Translations under genes and position numbers: made by a program
From: Takakia lepidozioides
Lineage: Eukaryota; Streptophyta; Takakiopsida; Takakiales; Takakiaceae
Assembly (NCBI GenBank): GCA_030704615.1
Contig: CM060734.1
Location: 45,214,042 to 45,278,041, forward strand
DNA: 64,000 bases
Direction of reading: 5' to 3'
Shown here: positions 1 through 10,037 of the stretch, piece after piece
Layout of the letters: the number at the start of each line of letters is the position of its first letter
How positions within the stretch are numbered: the stretch's first letter is position 1
Notes under the pieces: model-generated
The model's database searches: none
What the model was told of the DNA's origin: nothing
The model's input: only the letters and a program-made list of their open reading frames with translations

Positions 1-1072
1 GACTAAAGGTAAGGCGGCCTCCGTCCGCCTTCAGGCCAAATGCAAGCAAATACATCTGCGTCATCCCCCAACCAAAAAGTGGCTGTTTGACACTGTCGTC
101 AGCCCTGCTACCATCTATGGTTGTGAGTTCTGGGCACCTGGTGTCCCTGTCTCCTGGTGGGAAAAGAATTTGGAGCCATTACAGTCATCTTTTCTCCAAG
201 CAATGCTTGGCGCCAGGAGCACAACTCCATCTCAGATCCTAGGGACAGAGTTCGCATGTGTACCATTGCAATCCGAGGCCCTCTTCCGGCTTACAATCTT
301 TCTCCATAGATTACAGGCCCTTCCACCCAAGGGGCTCGTGGCAAGGGCCCTCACAACATCTATGAGGCTCAAAGCTGCAGGTTTCAGGAACTCCTGGTAT
401 GCTCGAGTGGACAGTTTATTTCAACGTAACGGACTTTCTACTGCTTTCCTATTACCAATGAATCCAGATGAGGTGGACATCACGTCCAGACATGACCGCA
501 ACAGACTCATTAGGAGAGAGCTTATGGAATTACATGTCCAGAGAACTTGGACGCTACCCAATCTCACAACAAAGCTCCACTTCTATCGAGAGACATTCTT
601 GGTGCTCCGCGACAATAGAATCTTGAGACCAAATTACCTTTCAGCATCCTTATCTCCTTCCCTCCTGAGGGCATTGGGGCGGTTCAGGGTGGGTTCCCAC
701 AACCTACGGATAGAGACTGGCAGATGGGAAAACCTGCAACGGGAGGACCGCCTATGTCCAGCTTGCATAGGGCGCAGCCAGGAAATCGAAACTGAAGAAC
801 ACTTCTTCTTCTACTGCCCTCTATACTACAAGGTCCGTGGGAGATTCCACTGTTTATTCAGTGGAACCCAAACTCTCACTGATGTCTTCCACTATGAGGA
901 TAAAAAATGCTTGGCAGCCTACCTGCACGAGGCCTTCACCCTTCGACATTCGCTAGAACATTAATTGTGGTTTCTGGACTTGTTCCTCTCTCATGTTTCC
1001 ATTTTGTCCCATAAGCTCTATGAGCTTTCCGCGGACGTTATAAAGTACCATTTCATTTCATTTCATTTCTCA
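1..1072 (+). mobile_element. LINE (non-LTR retrotransposon) 3' end, cut by window edge
   Basis: An open frame runs from base 2 to the stop at 962-964 with no start inside the window, so the protein continues to the left. It has the look of a LINE ORF2 C-terminus downstream of the reverse transcriptase. Near the left edge is a YGCEFW segment followed by a Leu/Gln-rich helix stretch, and near the end a zinc-knuckle-like Cys-x2-Cys...His...Cys (CPAC about base 754 to HFFFYC about base 817). The 3' UTR ends at about 1045-1070 in ATTTC repeats, a simple-repeat tail used by some LINE clades instead of poly(A). Similar tails on the minus strand occur near 3380 and 35870, so this family has several copies here. 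RT and endonuclease are outside the window. Confidence 0.8.
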
Positions 1073-1129
1073 AAATTGTCTGATTGTAAGTCCTGCCCTA
1101 GGGATTGTTATTGAGAACACTGTCCGCAG

Positions 1130-4077
1130 CAATTTGATGAGCAACTGCGTGAGGAGCTCACGAAGTTTGGAATCATGACAACCTCAAATGGCATCAGGTA
1201 CGACTTTGTACCCCTGATCGGAGTCTTACCAGGAACTTTATCTTTGCCTTTCCTCGGTCCTGATTTTCTTGTCTTCCTTATTAGCAAGTATGCTCTTAGA
1301 AAATTGTGTGCATCATTGATAGGGTCTTATTCAAAAACCTGCCATCATTTTTAGAAGTATACCCCTTGCTCTGAACTTCTCTTATAGTTGAAGCTAATTA
1401 TGGCACTTGATTATAAACTCCAAGTCTGTATTCAATGCATTATGACAGCACACCTCATGTGGTTGGTAGAGTATGCAGTGATTCAGCATACACTTCTGCA
1501 TCTTCAGCGTTAGAAAAGCAACGCACACAGCGCATATCTTCAATTCATGGCAGTGAGCGTCGCCTCATGGAATACGAGCGGGGTACTATTCTATGGCACA
1601 CCCAGGTGGAACCTGCCTGATCACAACTATACCTGTCAAAATTTCTATATTGCTGCATTTGATCTCTCTTCTGATGTGATATGCTCAATGCACCCAGAAC
1701 CATGCTCATTCAGGATGCATGGTGGTATTCATGATGGTGAGTGTTGGCTCATAGAATAAGAGAGGGGAACTGTTCAGTAGCCCATCCTGGTTAGAGCTAC
1801 TTGGTCACAACAATACCCCTCGAAGATATGCTCAATGCACCCAGAACCATGCTCATTCAGGATGCATGGTGGTATTCATGATGGTGAGTGTTGGCTCATA
1901 GAATACGAGAGGGGAACTGTTCAGTAGCCCATCCTGGTTAGAGCTACTTGGTCACAACAATACCCCTCATACACCCATTTCACAAGAACTTCTAACTTTT
2001 GTTCTCTTGCTCACAGATGCTCCAATTACCCGGAATTGTACTATCTAATATGTCACCTGGCTGCGACACTGAATTGCAGAGAGCTGTGCACACCAGGGAT
2101 CTGGAGATAATTGAGGCTCAATTCGATGTGGCTACTGAATGTTCATCTGGGCACCAGACGGACACTATGGATGGATCTGAATACAGTGATGACAATGAGG
2201 TCTGTACAACCCATCTTAATTACTGCTGTAGTTTCTTGAGCAGAGTGCCTAAGCCTGGAGTAAAAGAAAGGTAAGAAGATCAGATGTTTGAGCGACAAAA
2301 CCTGTCTGAAGGTCTCTAACGTTTGCAACTTATCTTGCTTCGTATAGAGTGGGCATAGCAAGTACAACTCGAGCAGGAGCCACCAGTCTGATGGCAGCAA
2401 CTGCTCTGATGACTCAAGGAGAAGTATGGACCAGAGGTTCCATAAAGCACATAGCTCAAAATATGAGAAAGGTCACACAAGCGGCAGAAGCAGTGGGAGA
2501 AGCAGTGGAAGTAGTGGGAGTGAGAGGAAGGAATCTCATAGGCATGGAATGTTGATAAAGGGTGACCATTCACGCTCCCCTAGACATCCTAAAGGGGGCC
2601 AGAGGTCTAAATCTTCACCAGATAGACGAGTACAGTATGTCTCAAAGGCTTTTTCATGGAAGCCCATAGAGAGGTTGAAGAAAGGGAGAATGAAGAATGA
2701 TCCCCCATCAAGAGGGGAGCTGATTATTCCCCCGGTTGTCACTAGTGCTCCTGAGTCGGCAGAGGCGACAGACAATGATGAGCGGGGTGAGGATGCAGAA
2801 GATGAGTTGGGTCTGGGGGAATGGGACAGTGAGGAAGATGTGCCCCCTTCCAGCTCACTCCAGAGGTGAGTGCTTTTATGACCTTGCCATATGCTACCAA
2901 TACACATAAAGGGAAGCCATTAGTCTCAGTTAGACTGACATAGCCATTCTCTTGGACAGAACTGTACATCTGAGTTGAGCCTCCTGGTTGATCCACTCAG
3001 ATTGATGTGGGTGTGCGCTTCTCTATGGCTCTTCCAAATCTGATGGAAACAGTGTGTAACATATAGAGAGGACACCTCTTCAACCAAATCAAATTAGAAA
3101 TGTGAGTCAAATTCATTTGGTGTGTGAAATGGCAGAAGGGTCAGGATCGTTGAATGCCCGGAGATCTCGTCATCGGGTGCTTCAAAAGGAAAAGGTAAGT
3201 TTTCAGTTATTTTCCATCCAGTTTGCTTTCTTAATGAGAAGAGGAAAGAAATATGCCCTTCAGAACGAGGCTAACCATGTTGTGGAATGGGGGCAAAGAA
3301 ATTTTTGTGAGGCATCCGGCTATCATCTGCATTCCTTCTCTTTCTCTGCAAAGCACATGTACAGTATCGGTTAGTCTGATGGGATGAAATGAAATGGTTA
3401 CAATGTCCGTGGAAAGACAGTGGAAGAATGAAAGTCTGCAAGCTAGGGGGAGGGGCTCAGAAAGAAACAAATGAAACAGTTTATTACATCTGGAGTGGCC
3501 AGCTCCATGTTGCTCTTATATTATGTAAATCTTCTGTGGCTGTGGTCAATATCTAATATCAAAAGAGAGACGACCTCATGAAGCCAGACCTCCAAGTAAG
3601 ACCCCTACACGAAAAGACAGCCCCCTCCACCAAGCAACACCTCCATCCAAAATGAGCCCTATACGCACACCTCAAAGAGTCCCCGATGTGCCACAAAAAC
3701 CGAGTCCAGATAAACGAAGCCCATTGAAGGCCAGCCCACCCCGCCAAGCCAGCCCATCTCTCACAATCAACCTCCAATATCCTCCCAAAATTTCAACAAA
3801 ATTTCAAACATTTTGTGAAATATTTTGCTGCATGGTTATAGTCATCCAATTAGTAGCATACCCAAAAATGGGCGGCAGTCTGTAAGGGAATAAGCAAACC
3901 ATTGAGTGCTTAGAATGTGCACTAAATCTTTTGGAAGAAGAAAGATGTGTAACCTTGACAACCAGAAACCAGACCAAAAGACAAAGGGAAGGCAGTCGAC
4001 AATGAAAGTGAAGGCAGTGAGGAAAGCAAGATTTTCCATGAGTTGACATCTGAGATTGATGAAATCATCAGCTTGTA
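1130..4077 (+). CDS. Candidate multi-exon Ser/Arg/Pro-rich protein gene, 3' part; family not recognised
   Basis: Several stretches look like exons because they stay open between good splice sites and have biased composition. They are 1130-1197 (reads QFDEQLREELTKFGIM), 2017-2199 (acidic end), 2348-2865 (Ser/Arg/His/Gly-rich, then acidic; donor GTGAGT), 3136-3194 (donor GTAAGT), about 3566-3790 (many S/T-P sites such as KTPTRKDSP and KPSPDKRSP), and a last exon of about 3970-4077 ending in EIDEIISL and a stop. Phases agree for the joins 2199/2348, 2865/3136 and 3194/3566; the others are uncertain. Basic SR-like and proline-directed phosphorylation motifs suggest a nuclear protein, but I recognise no domain. 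The 5' end may lie further left or be disrupted by the upstream LINE. A retained pseudogene is possible. Confidence 0.45.
1678..1969. repeat. 147-bp tandem duplication
   Basis: Two nearly identical units follow each other. The sequence starting ATGCTCAATGCACCCAGAAC at 1681 recurs at 1828, a period of 147 bp, and the match runs to the shared CAATACCCCTC at about 1968. Visible differences are few, so the duplication is recent. It lies between two candidate exons of the Ser/Arg-rich gene, probably in an intron. Confidence 0.9.
3370..3425 (-). mobile_element. Short LINE/SINE 3'-tail relic
   Basis: The reverse complement contains CTTTCCACGGACATTGTAAC followed by ATTTC repeats. This closely follows the 3' end of the LINE at 1-1072 (CTTTCCGCGGACGTTATAAA, then ATTTC repeats). 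Only about 40 bases are recognisable. It could be a severely 5'-truncated LINE or a SINE sharing the same tail. Confidence 0.5.
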
Positions 4078-5311
4078 ATGCTCCACTCTCAGGTAAATTG
4101 CCAGAGTACTTTTGTCAACCAGATCAAGTATTCGGTACTATTTCTACTTACCTCAGAAATTGGAGTTTGTGCCACTTGTTCATCCACTGAATTTTTTGTT
4201 GAAAACATCATGCTGGCTAGTTCTAAGCTGGAGTCTTCGCTGATCTTGCTTATGTTCTTCTAGATTCAACGCAATCCTTAACACATAATTGCTGTGGTTA
4301 CCAGTCTCCAATCTCTGGCACAAGTGTCAAGTGTCTGACAGTAGCAATCATTTCCCTCACCTTCCAGAAGGGAGTTCAAATCGAGAAGATTGCCTTTGGG
4401 AGATGGAGTCCTTACAAACACTGCATCAATTTTAAAGTCTTCGGTCCAACAGAGTACAGACAAAATTTTCACATATGGCCAGGCAACCCATGAAGACTGT
4501 TGTGAGTTTTCTTCCATCTTCAGCCTCCACCGAGAAGAGAAGCGGAGTCTTGGACAGCACTAGTCCTACATGTTGAAAAGACACCATACTTACGTCGCAC
4601 TTGATTCTACATGCATCCCCGGTTTTAGAAATAGTGGTGGATCTAATGAGGTTCTCGTTCCCAGTGCCTCAATTCAATAGTAGAACTCCATCTCTGCGGA
4701 AGAAGAAACTGGGCCCCACATTCATGCAGCCTCGCACGTGTTCCATGGAGGATGTCGATAGCTTTTGTTTATTCAACAAGACGGAATCGCCTGACCTGTT
4801 GTCTGTAGAGAGAGTGATGCAATCGTACACTGATTAGCTCCCACATAAGTACTCACGGGATGTGCAGCTCCGGGATTCGCAAGGACCCACCCCACCTCTT
4901 CTTGTCTCATGGGGTTTGGTGCTTCATCTGTCCGGCTGTTCCATAGCAGACGTCAACTGTCACATGGACCACCGCAGACGAGCAGCCTGCAAGTCTCTCT
5001 GAGCGTTTCCTCCGCCCACATAACACTGTCATTCTGTCACTCATATTTAAAAGTCTTTGATTCCAAATCCCAATTCGACCACTCCACCTGAACCGATCCT
5101 TGACTTCCTGGATCAATGAATACTAACTTAATCTATGTTGTGGGGGCTTGTCGTGACTCTCTCACGCTACAAGAGTGGCCTGCATGGAAAAATGGCAGGA
5201 AGGCATTCTGGCGTAAATTTATGAGCAGCACGTGAAGGGTACTGCTCCCACATCATGCCTCTGACTCCCAACCCTTCCCATCAGTTCATCAAAATCACTC
5301 CATGTGATATC

Positions 5312-5313
<2 letters not shown>
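4078..5313. other. Intergenic stretch, no confident gene
   Basis: An open frame at 4601-4837 (+) has a gene-like composition (RTPSLRKKKLGPTFMQP near its middle), and short open pieces occur at 4330-4560. I see no recognisable domain and no consistent splice structure, so I do not call a gene. These could be 3' UTR or a downstream alternative exon of the Ser/Arg-rich gene. Confidence 0.4.

Positions 5314-5368
<55 letters not shown>
5314..5368. repeat. GA dinucleotide microsatellite
   Basis: About 27 uninterrupted GA units. Such tracts are common in plant intergenic and promoter DNA and are usually length-polymorphic. Confidence 0.98.
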
Positions 5369-5371
<3 letters not shown>

Positions 5372-5758
5372 CCAACCTTCGTTAGCTTCTTACCTAAGAG
5401 CCTCTTATGGAAATACAAAGAAGGCTAACTTAAAACAAGCTTACTGAGAAGTCTCACCATTGTTGTGAAGGTGTACTTTCTACCTAAGGATAGTGAAGGT
5501 CACTTACCCTTACCCGCAGTAAGGATAAATGTTTGAGCTTACTGGGCAGAATGTCATCTCCCCTGGCCCATTCCATGGACGCAACCCATTTCAGGTGTGG
5601 GTTCCTTTGCGTTCTACTCAGACAAAATTCTGGAATGGATTTCTGGAAATTGAGAGTAGATTCCTTAGACTTCGAGAGTAAGAAATGGTCGGCATGGATG
5701 ATAAGTTGATCATATGGTAACTTGATCCTGCAGCTGAAATGGATTATGCAGTGGAACT

Positions 5759-5823
5759 GCTGGGGATTCCAGTCTGTCAGGCACCGCGGCCGGGAGTACT
5801 CCAGTCTGGAATCCCCAGCAACC
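5759..5823. repeat. Perfect-arm inverted repeat (hairpin)
   Basis: The 15-base arm TGCTGGGGATTCCAG at about 5759 is matched by its reverse complement CTGGAATCCCCAGCA ending about 5822, with a loop of roughly 33 bases rich in CG. The minus-strand open frame 5484-5957 crosses it but shows no known domain, so I do not call a gene. Confidence 0.75.
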
Positions 5824-6254
5824 CAGCGGTTCCACATTACATATCTGAGAATTTTTCGCAAAAGTGTACCATTTGTGGTCAAGGGTAAAATTAGTTTGGC
5901 AGTGTAATCACCACAATGATACATTGGTTTGAAAAAAGGAAGCTCATCTTTCCTCATTCAGAGTACCATCGTGGTGGTACTCTCCTTCTTATTACTACCC
6001 TTAGGGGCAGTACTGCTGAGGGGATACTACGTACTAGGACTTTGCACGACTTGGGATTCAGAGAGGCAGAGTTTGAAGAACAGGGACGCTAAACCGTGAG
6101 TGGTGAGTGTAAAGCGATGAGCGGTGAGCTGGAAATCGTGAGCCCATAATATAAATTATATATGATTATGAGCATCGATGGGTCGTCAAAACATTAAGAA
6201 ATGGGACATATTTTCGCGGATTACTGTGTAACGACCCTCCCTATATCCGAAGAA

Positions 6255-7325
6255 GCCAAAAAATTGACAATATGAGGGCCACTCTCCATGTTTTGTAAAA
6301 CCAAAAATTAAATAATTAAATTTAAAAAAAAACGCTGTTGTCGGGTATGCGCAACGCAATACGAAATATGAGGGCCATTGTCCCTGTTTTGTTAATAAAT
6401 AAATAACAAAAAAACACTGTTGTCTGGTATGTGCCGGCACATACGAAATATGAGGGCCACTGTCCCCTGTTTTGTAAGAAAAACCAAAAATTAAAAAACA
6501 AAATTTTAAAAAAAAATTAAGAAAACACTATTGTCCTGTATGCCCCGGCTCATACGAAATATGAGACCAACAGTCACTAGCTCAGTTGGTTAAGTGCAAT
6601 TGAGTGCCACCTAGATGATACTGGGTCAAAACTTGCTACTTGCCTTGTGTCGTATTCTCTTTTCCCCCTTCCCTTGGCCATGTCCCTCTTGTTCGTCTTC
6701 ATGGTGCATAAATGAAAGAGGTTATTTTCTCCTCTCACTATTAAGGGGCCTGATTTGTGAGCTGTCGCTCCCAGGTGTTTCCTGTTTTTCTGGAAAATAA
6801 ATAAATAAATAAAAATAAAAATGAGGGCCACTCTCCCTGTTTTGTAAAAGAAATTTTAAATTTAAATTTAAAAAATAATTTAAAAAAAAAATGTTGTCTG
6901 GTATGCGCATATGCATACGAAATATGAGGGCCACTGTCCCTGTTTTGTAAAAGCAAATTAATAATTAATAATTAATAATTAACTAGAATTTTTTTTTTAA
7001 ATATTGTCTGGTTTTTGCCGGCACATACAACAAGAAACACTATCGTCTGGTATGCGCCGGCGCATATGAAATATGAGGGCCATTGTCCCATGTTGTTTTT
7101 TTAAAAAATAAAAAAAACTTAAAAAAACTTAAAAATAAATATATATTTTTAAAACAAAATCACTGTTGTCTGGTATGCCCCGGCGCATACGAAATATAAG
7201 GGCCACTGTGCCCTGTTTTGTTTTTTTTTAAATTAAAAACAAATATATTTTTTTAAAACAAAAACACTGTTGTATGGTATGCGCCAGCACATACGAAATA
7301 TGAAGGCCACTGAGCCTTGTTTTGC
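6255..7325. repeat. AT-rich tandem array with palindromic core
   Basis: About nine degenerate units each contain a core like GGTATGCGCCGGCGCATAC (a near-perfect palindrome), then GAAATATGAGGGCCACTGTC and CCTGTTTTGT, then an A/T-only spacer of variable length. Cores are visible near 6345, 6432, 6535, 6900, 7010, 7050, 7170 and 7275. Spacing varies from about 75 to 135 bp. A SINE sits inside the array. No coding signal; the A-rich spacers produce the short spurious frames here. Confidence 0.85.
6566..6820 (+). mobile_element. tRNA-derived SINE inserted in the tandem array
   Basis: An RNA polymerase III A box TAGCTCAGTTGGT lies at 6578-6590 and a degenerate B box (GGGTCAAAAC) at 6623-6632, the spacing expected of a tRNA-derived head. 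The body is unrelated to the surrounding array. The 3' end is an AAAT-repeat tail at about 6793-6820. The pentamer ATGAG occurs immediately before (6561-6565) and after (6821-6825) and rejoins the array unit, so it is probably the target duplication. About 255 bp, typical for a plant SINE. Confidence 0.75.
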
Positions 7326-8640
7326 AGGGGGGGGGGGTAAAAAAACAAAAAAAACAAAAACCGAAGAAACTGTTGTTTGAGATTCATTTCGCCATGAAAA
7401 CCTGTATGCGCATGCTTATACCCGAAATGAAGACATTGATGTCTCATACCCCAGTTTTCTTTAATATGTTCATCCTAAACCCTATGCGCCTGTTCCACAA
7501 GCAAAATATCATTTTGGAGCAGTATCATTTCCATCTCGCATATTGGGCCACTATCGCATGAAAAATGTTCTAACTCATTTCATTGAGATGGTCATGGCCT
7601 CCTCCATTGAGCAACATCCTGCCCTTGTAGGAATTGTCTACAATCATCTCAAGATACACGGTTGTAGTTAGACCTCTTATGTCACTCAAAAAACTTCCGC
7701 GAGAATAGAGGGTTCTTCTGTCGTAAGGCTATACGATTATAGAGTCTTCTAGTATTCAATATATAATCCGTGGGGATAGGTGTTTCCCATTCGTGAGCCT
7801 ATGTTCATGAATACAAGCTCATAGCTCTTAAGCTCACAGAATAGCATCTAGGCTCACAGAATAGCATTGCTGTTTGAAGAAGAATTGGCGGCTTGGAATA
7901 GAGGTGCCTAGATACCTAATGAAATTTATATCAACTTTATTTTGGGTCCAGCCATGATGACCCAATGGTTCTACCATCTCAACTTGATGGAAACATTCAT
8001 GGCCTCGCCTCGGCACTATGTCCCAGACAGTGACGGAATAAGGAGGGCGGTGACTTGTACGCCAGCGTGGCGTAGAGGACGTGGCACAGTGGGCAGGTGG
8101 GAGGGGGGGCAGGCCCGGCACTATCCCCTCAAAGAGAGAGAAAGAGAGGACTCCGGCCGAGACCGGTGTAACTAAGAACCACTTCGTCTCACAGCTATAC
8201 TCCTTTTGGGGCATGGCCGACTGGTGGCATGGATGGTTGCTTTTACGTGCATAGGGTTCAAAGATAATGGGGCAATAGTCTACATCGTTGTCCCAAGGGA
8301 CGGACCAATTGAGCCGGTCACTTGACAAAGGGTGGGTCCCGTGGGAGCGATATCCGAGTTGAGAGAGATGAGCAATAATGGGCAATGTGCTGAAAGGTGA
8401 CCTTTCACAGATAAAAGAGACATGGTAACCTAGTACAACAGGTGAAAAGTGATTACTGATATTGGCCATGCGCTCTGGCCCAAATTCCCCTGTATTGCGC
8501 TCACCGATATCTAGGCGCCGGCTAAAATTAACGCATGGAAGCAAGTCGTCATTTTTGTCATCTAGTGCCAACTTGGCCGGCTGCCAATACATGGAAGTTG
8601 GCCCTATGTCCCAAGGGCCCGATATCATGGTAATTCTGTA
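7326..8640. other. Region with one long unexplained minus-strand open frame (7834-8628)
   Basis: A 264-codon frame is open on the minus strand from 8628 to 7834. Its product is rich in Pro, Ser, His and Trp, shows no domain I recognise, and lacks an obvious promoter or splice context. It may be a fragment of an old transposon, an organelle-derived insert or chance. The rest of the stretch holds nothing I can name. Confidence 0.3.
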
Positions 8641-8642
8641 TA

Positions 8643-8749
8643 GGGTAAGGCACGAGGGGGGGGGTGTTCTTGGAATGAGCGTCCGGCACGAGGCGGTAGC
8701 CGAGTGCCACGCGCAAATTCCAGGAACGCCCGCTCCGAGTGCCTTACCC
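8643..8749. repeat. Long imperfect hairpin
   Basis: The left arm begins GGGTAAGGCAC (8643-8653) and the right arm ends GTGCCTTACCC (8739-8749). The arms stay complementary for nearly 50 bases with about a dozen mismatches and a short loop near 8692-8701. Further copies of the motif (CCTTAC...GTAAGG, AAGGTGCC) follow at 8840-8930. It could be a foldback element or an RNA hairpin source. Confidence 0.8.
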
Positions 8750-9364
8750 GACGTAAAGAAACAACAAGAATTTCTTTAAGTCTGGACGGCTTAGACTTAA
8801 TCTAATGGACGCTTCAGATTGGTGAATATTTGAGGAGAAACCTTACGCACTGTAAGGGTGCCTCCGGAGGAGGAACCTTACGACGTAAGGTGCCATCCGT
8901 AAAATTCCGTCGCCTAAGGTGCCCTCCGAATACACTAAGAAATTTTTGCCGGGTCTTTACGTTTTGAAGGAAGGGCAGGGCCCAAAATAGATTGAACAAA
9001 GGAAAAAATACGAAGTGTTGTGCTGGTTAATTAGGGTAGGGGTAAGTAATTTAGCCGGCTGCACCCATTTATCCTTATCCTTTTTGTATGGATAAATATT
9101 TTGATTTATCTTTACCCTTACCCGTATGAAATGTAAATCATTTATATGTACCCTTTTCCCACTAATAGATATATATACTAATGAAAGATAAATTTGAAAT
9201 AGGTAGATATAGATGAGTTTTTTTTTTCTTTTTTCTTTTTTTTGTGGTTCACTTCTTCCTCTTATTATTTCTCATATTGCATTGCACAGTCTTATTTTTG
9301 CTTTGTTTGATTGTTATCTTTGGTGTGATGAAAACATCGTGATCAACTTCCCTCATATTACTAC

Positions 9365-10028
9365 AAAAGATAATAGGAATAATGTAAGAACTTAATGGAC
9401 GCGTGTGATCTGACAATACTTTTGCCGGATTCCGGCAACCTGGGCTCCTCCGGCGGGGCCCCTGTCAAATCCTCCCCACCCCATATTACCTCAGGTTCAC
9501 TATTTAATGAATCGGAGCGGGTCGTAAGTTGTGGTTGGTAGCGTGATCGTAAGGTGATAGCAATGGAGGTGGCGAGGTTCTGGGTTCAATTCTTGATGGG
9601 AGGCTGTGGCAGTGTAACCCCGGTTGATGTAACCCTCGACTTGGTGTAACCCTATGTAACCCGATTACTCATGTAACTCTGGTTGGTCCATTTTATACTT
9701 AGCCACATTTGGACTTAGTCAAATTTCGAGACCAAGTGTGGGTTACACCGACTGGAGTTACACTCCATTCTGTGTAACCCCGAAGTGGAGTTACACACCT
9801 CGTCGTGTAACCCGATGTAACCCCACGTGGAGTTACACACCTCGTTGTGTAACCCAATGTAACCCGAAGTGGAGTTACACACCTCGTCGTGTAACCAGAC
9901 CGGAGTTGACACTCCTTCAGTTCCATGTCACTCTCATGAGAGGGTGGGGAAGATTTGACATGCCGGAAACCGGCGTACCATCCTGTCAGAGGTTGCATTA
10001 AGTTCTTACATTATTCCTATTATCTTCC
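9365..10028. mobile_element. Mutator-type nonautonomous element (MITE) with 9-bp target duplication
   Basis: A perfect 30-base inverted repeat, starting AGATAATAGGAATAATGTAA at 9368-9397, matches the reverse complement of 9996-10025. Inverted similarity continues inward in patches, for example TGTCAAATCCTCCCCACCCC near 9463 against the reverse complement near 9945. The 9-mer TATTACTAC directly flanks both ends (9356-9364 and 10029-10037). Long terminal inverted repeats plus a 9-bp duplication are the signature of Mutator-like elements. There is no transposase frame. The interior carries a 42-bp tandem repeat. Confidence 0.85.
9745..9900. repeat. 42-bp tandem repeat with internal inverted repeats, inside the Mutator-type element
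   Basis: GTGGAGTTACACACCTCGT recurs at 9785, 9827 and 9869, a period of 42 bp, and each unit contains GTTACAC facing GTGTAAC. Degenerate GTGTAACCC copies extend left to about 9620. Because 42 is divisible by three, all frames through it stay open, which explains the spurious small frames on both strands. Confidence 0.85.
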
Positions 10029-10037
10029 TATTACTAC

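Noticed and set aside
6255-7325. CRISPR-like palindromic repeat array
   Set aside because: Spacers are A/T-only and variable, units degenerate, and the context is a plant nuclear genome.
7834-8628. 264-codon minus-strand frame as a gene
   Set aside because: No recognisable domain, start context or splice structure; kept only as an unexplained frame.
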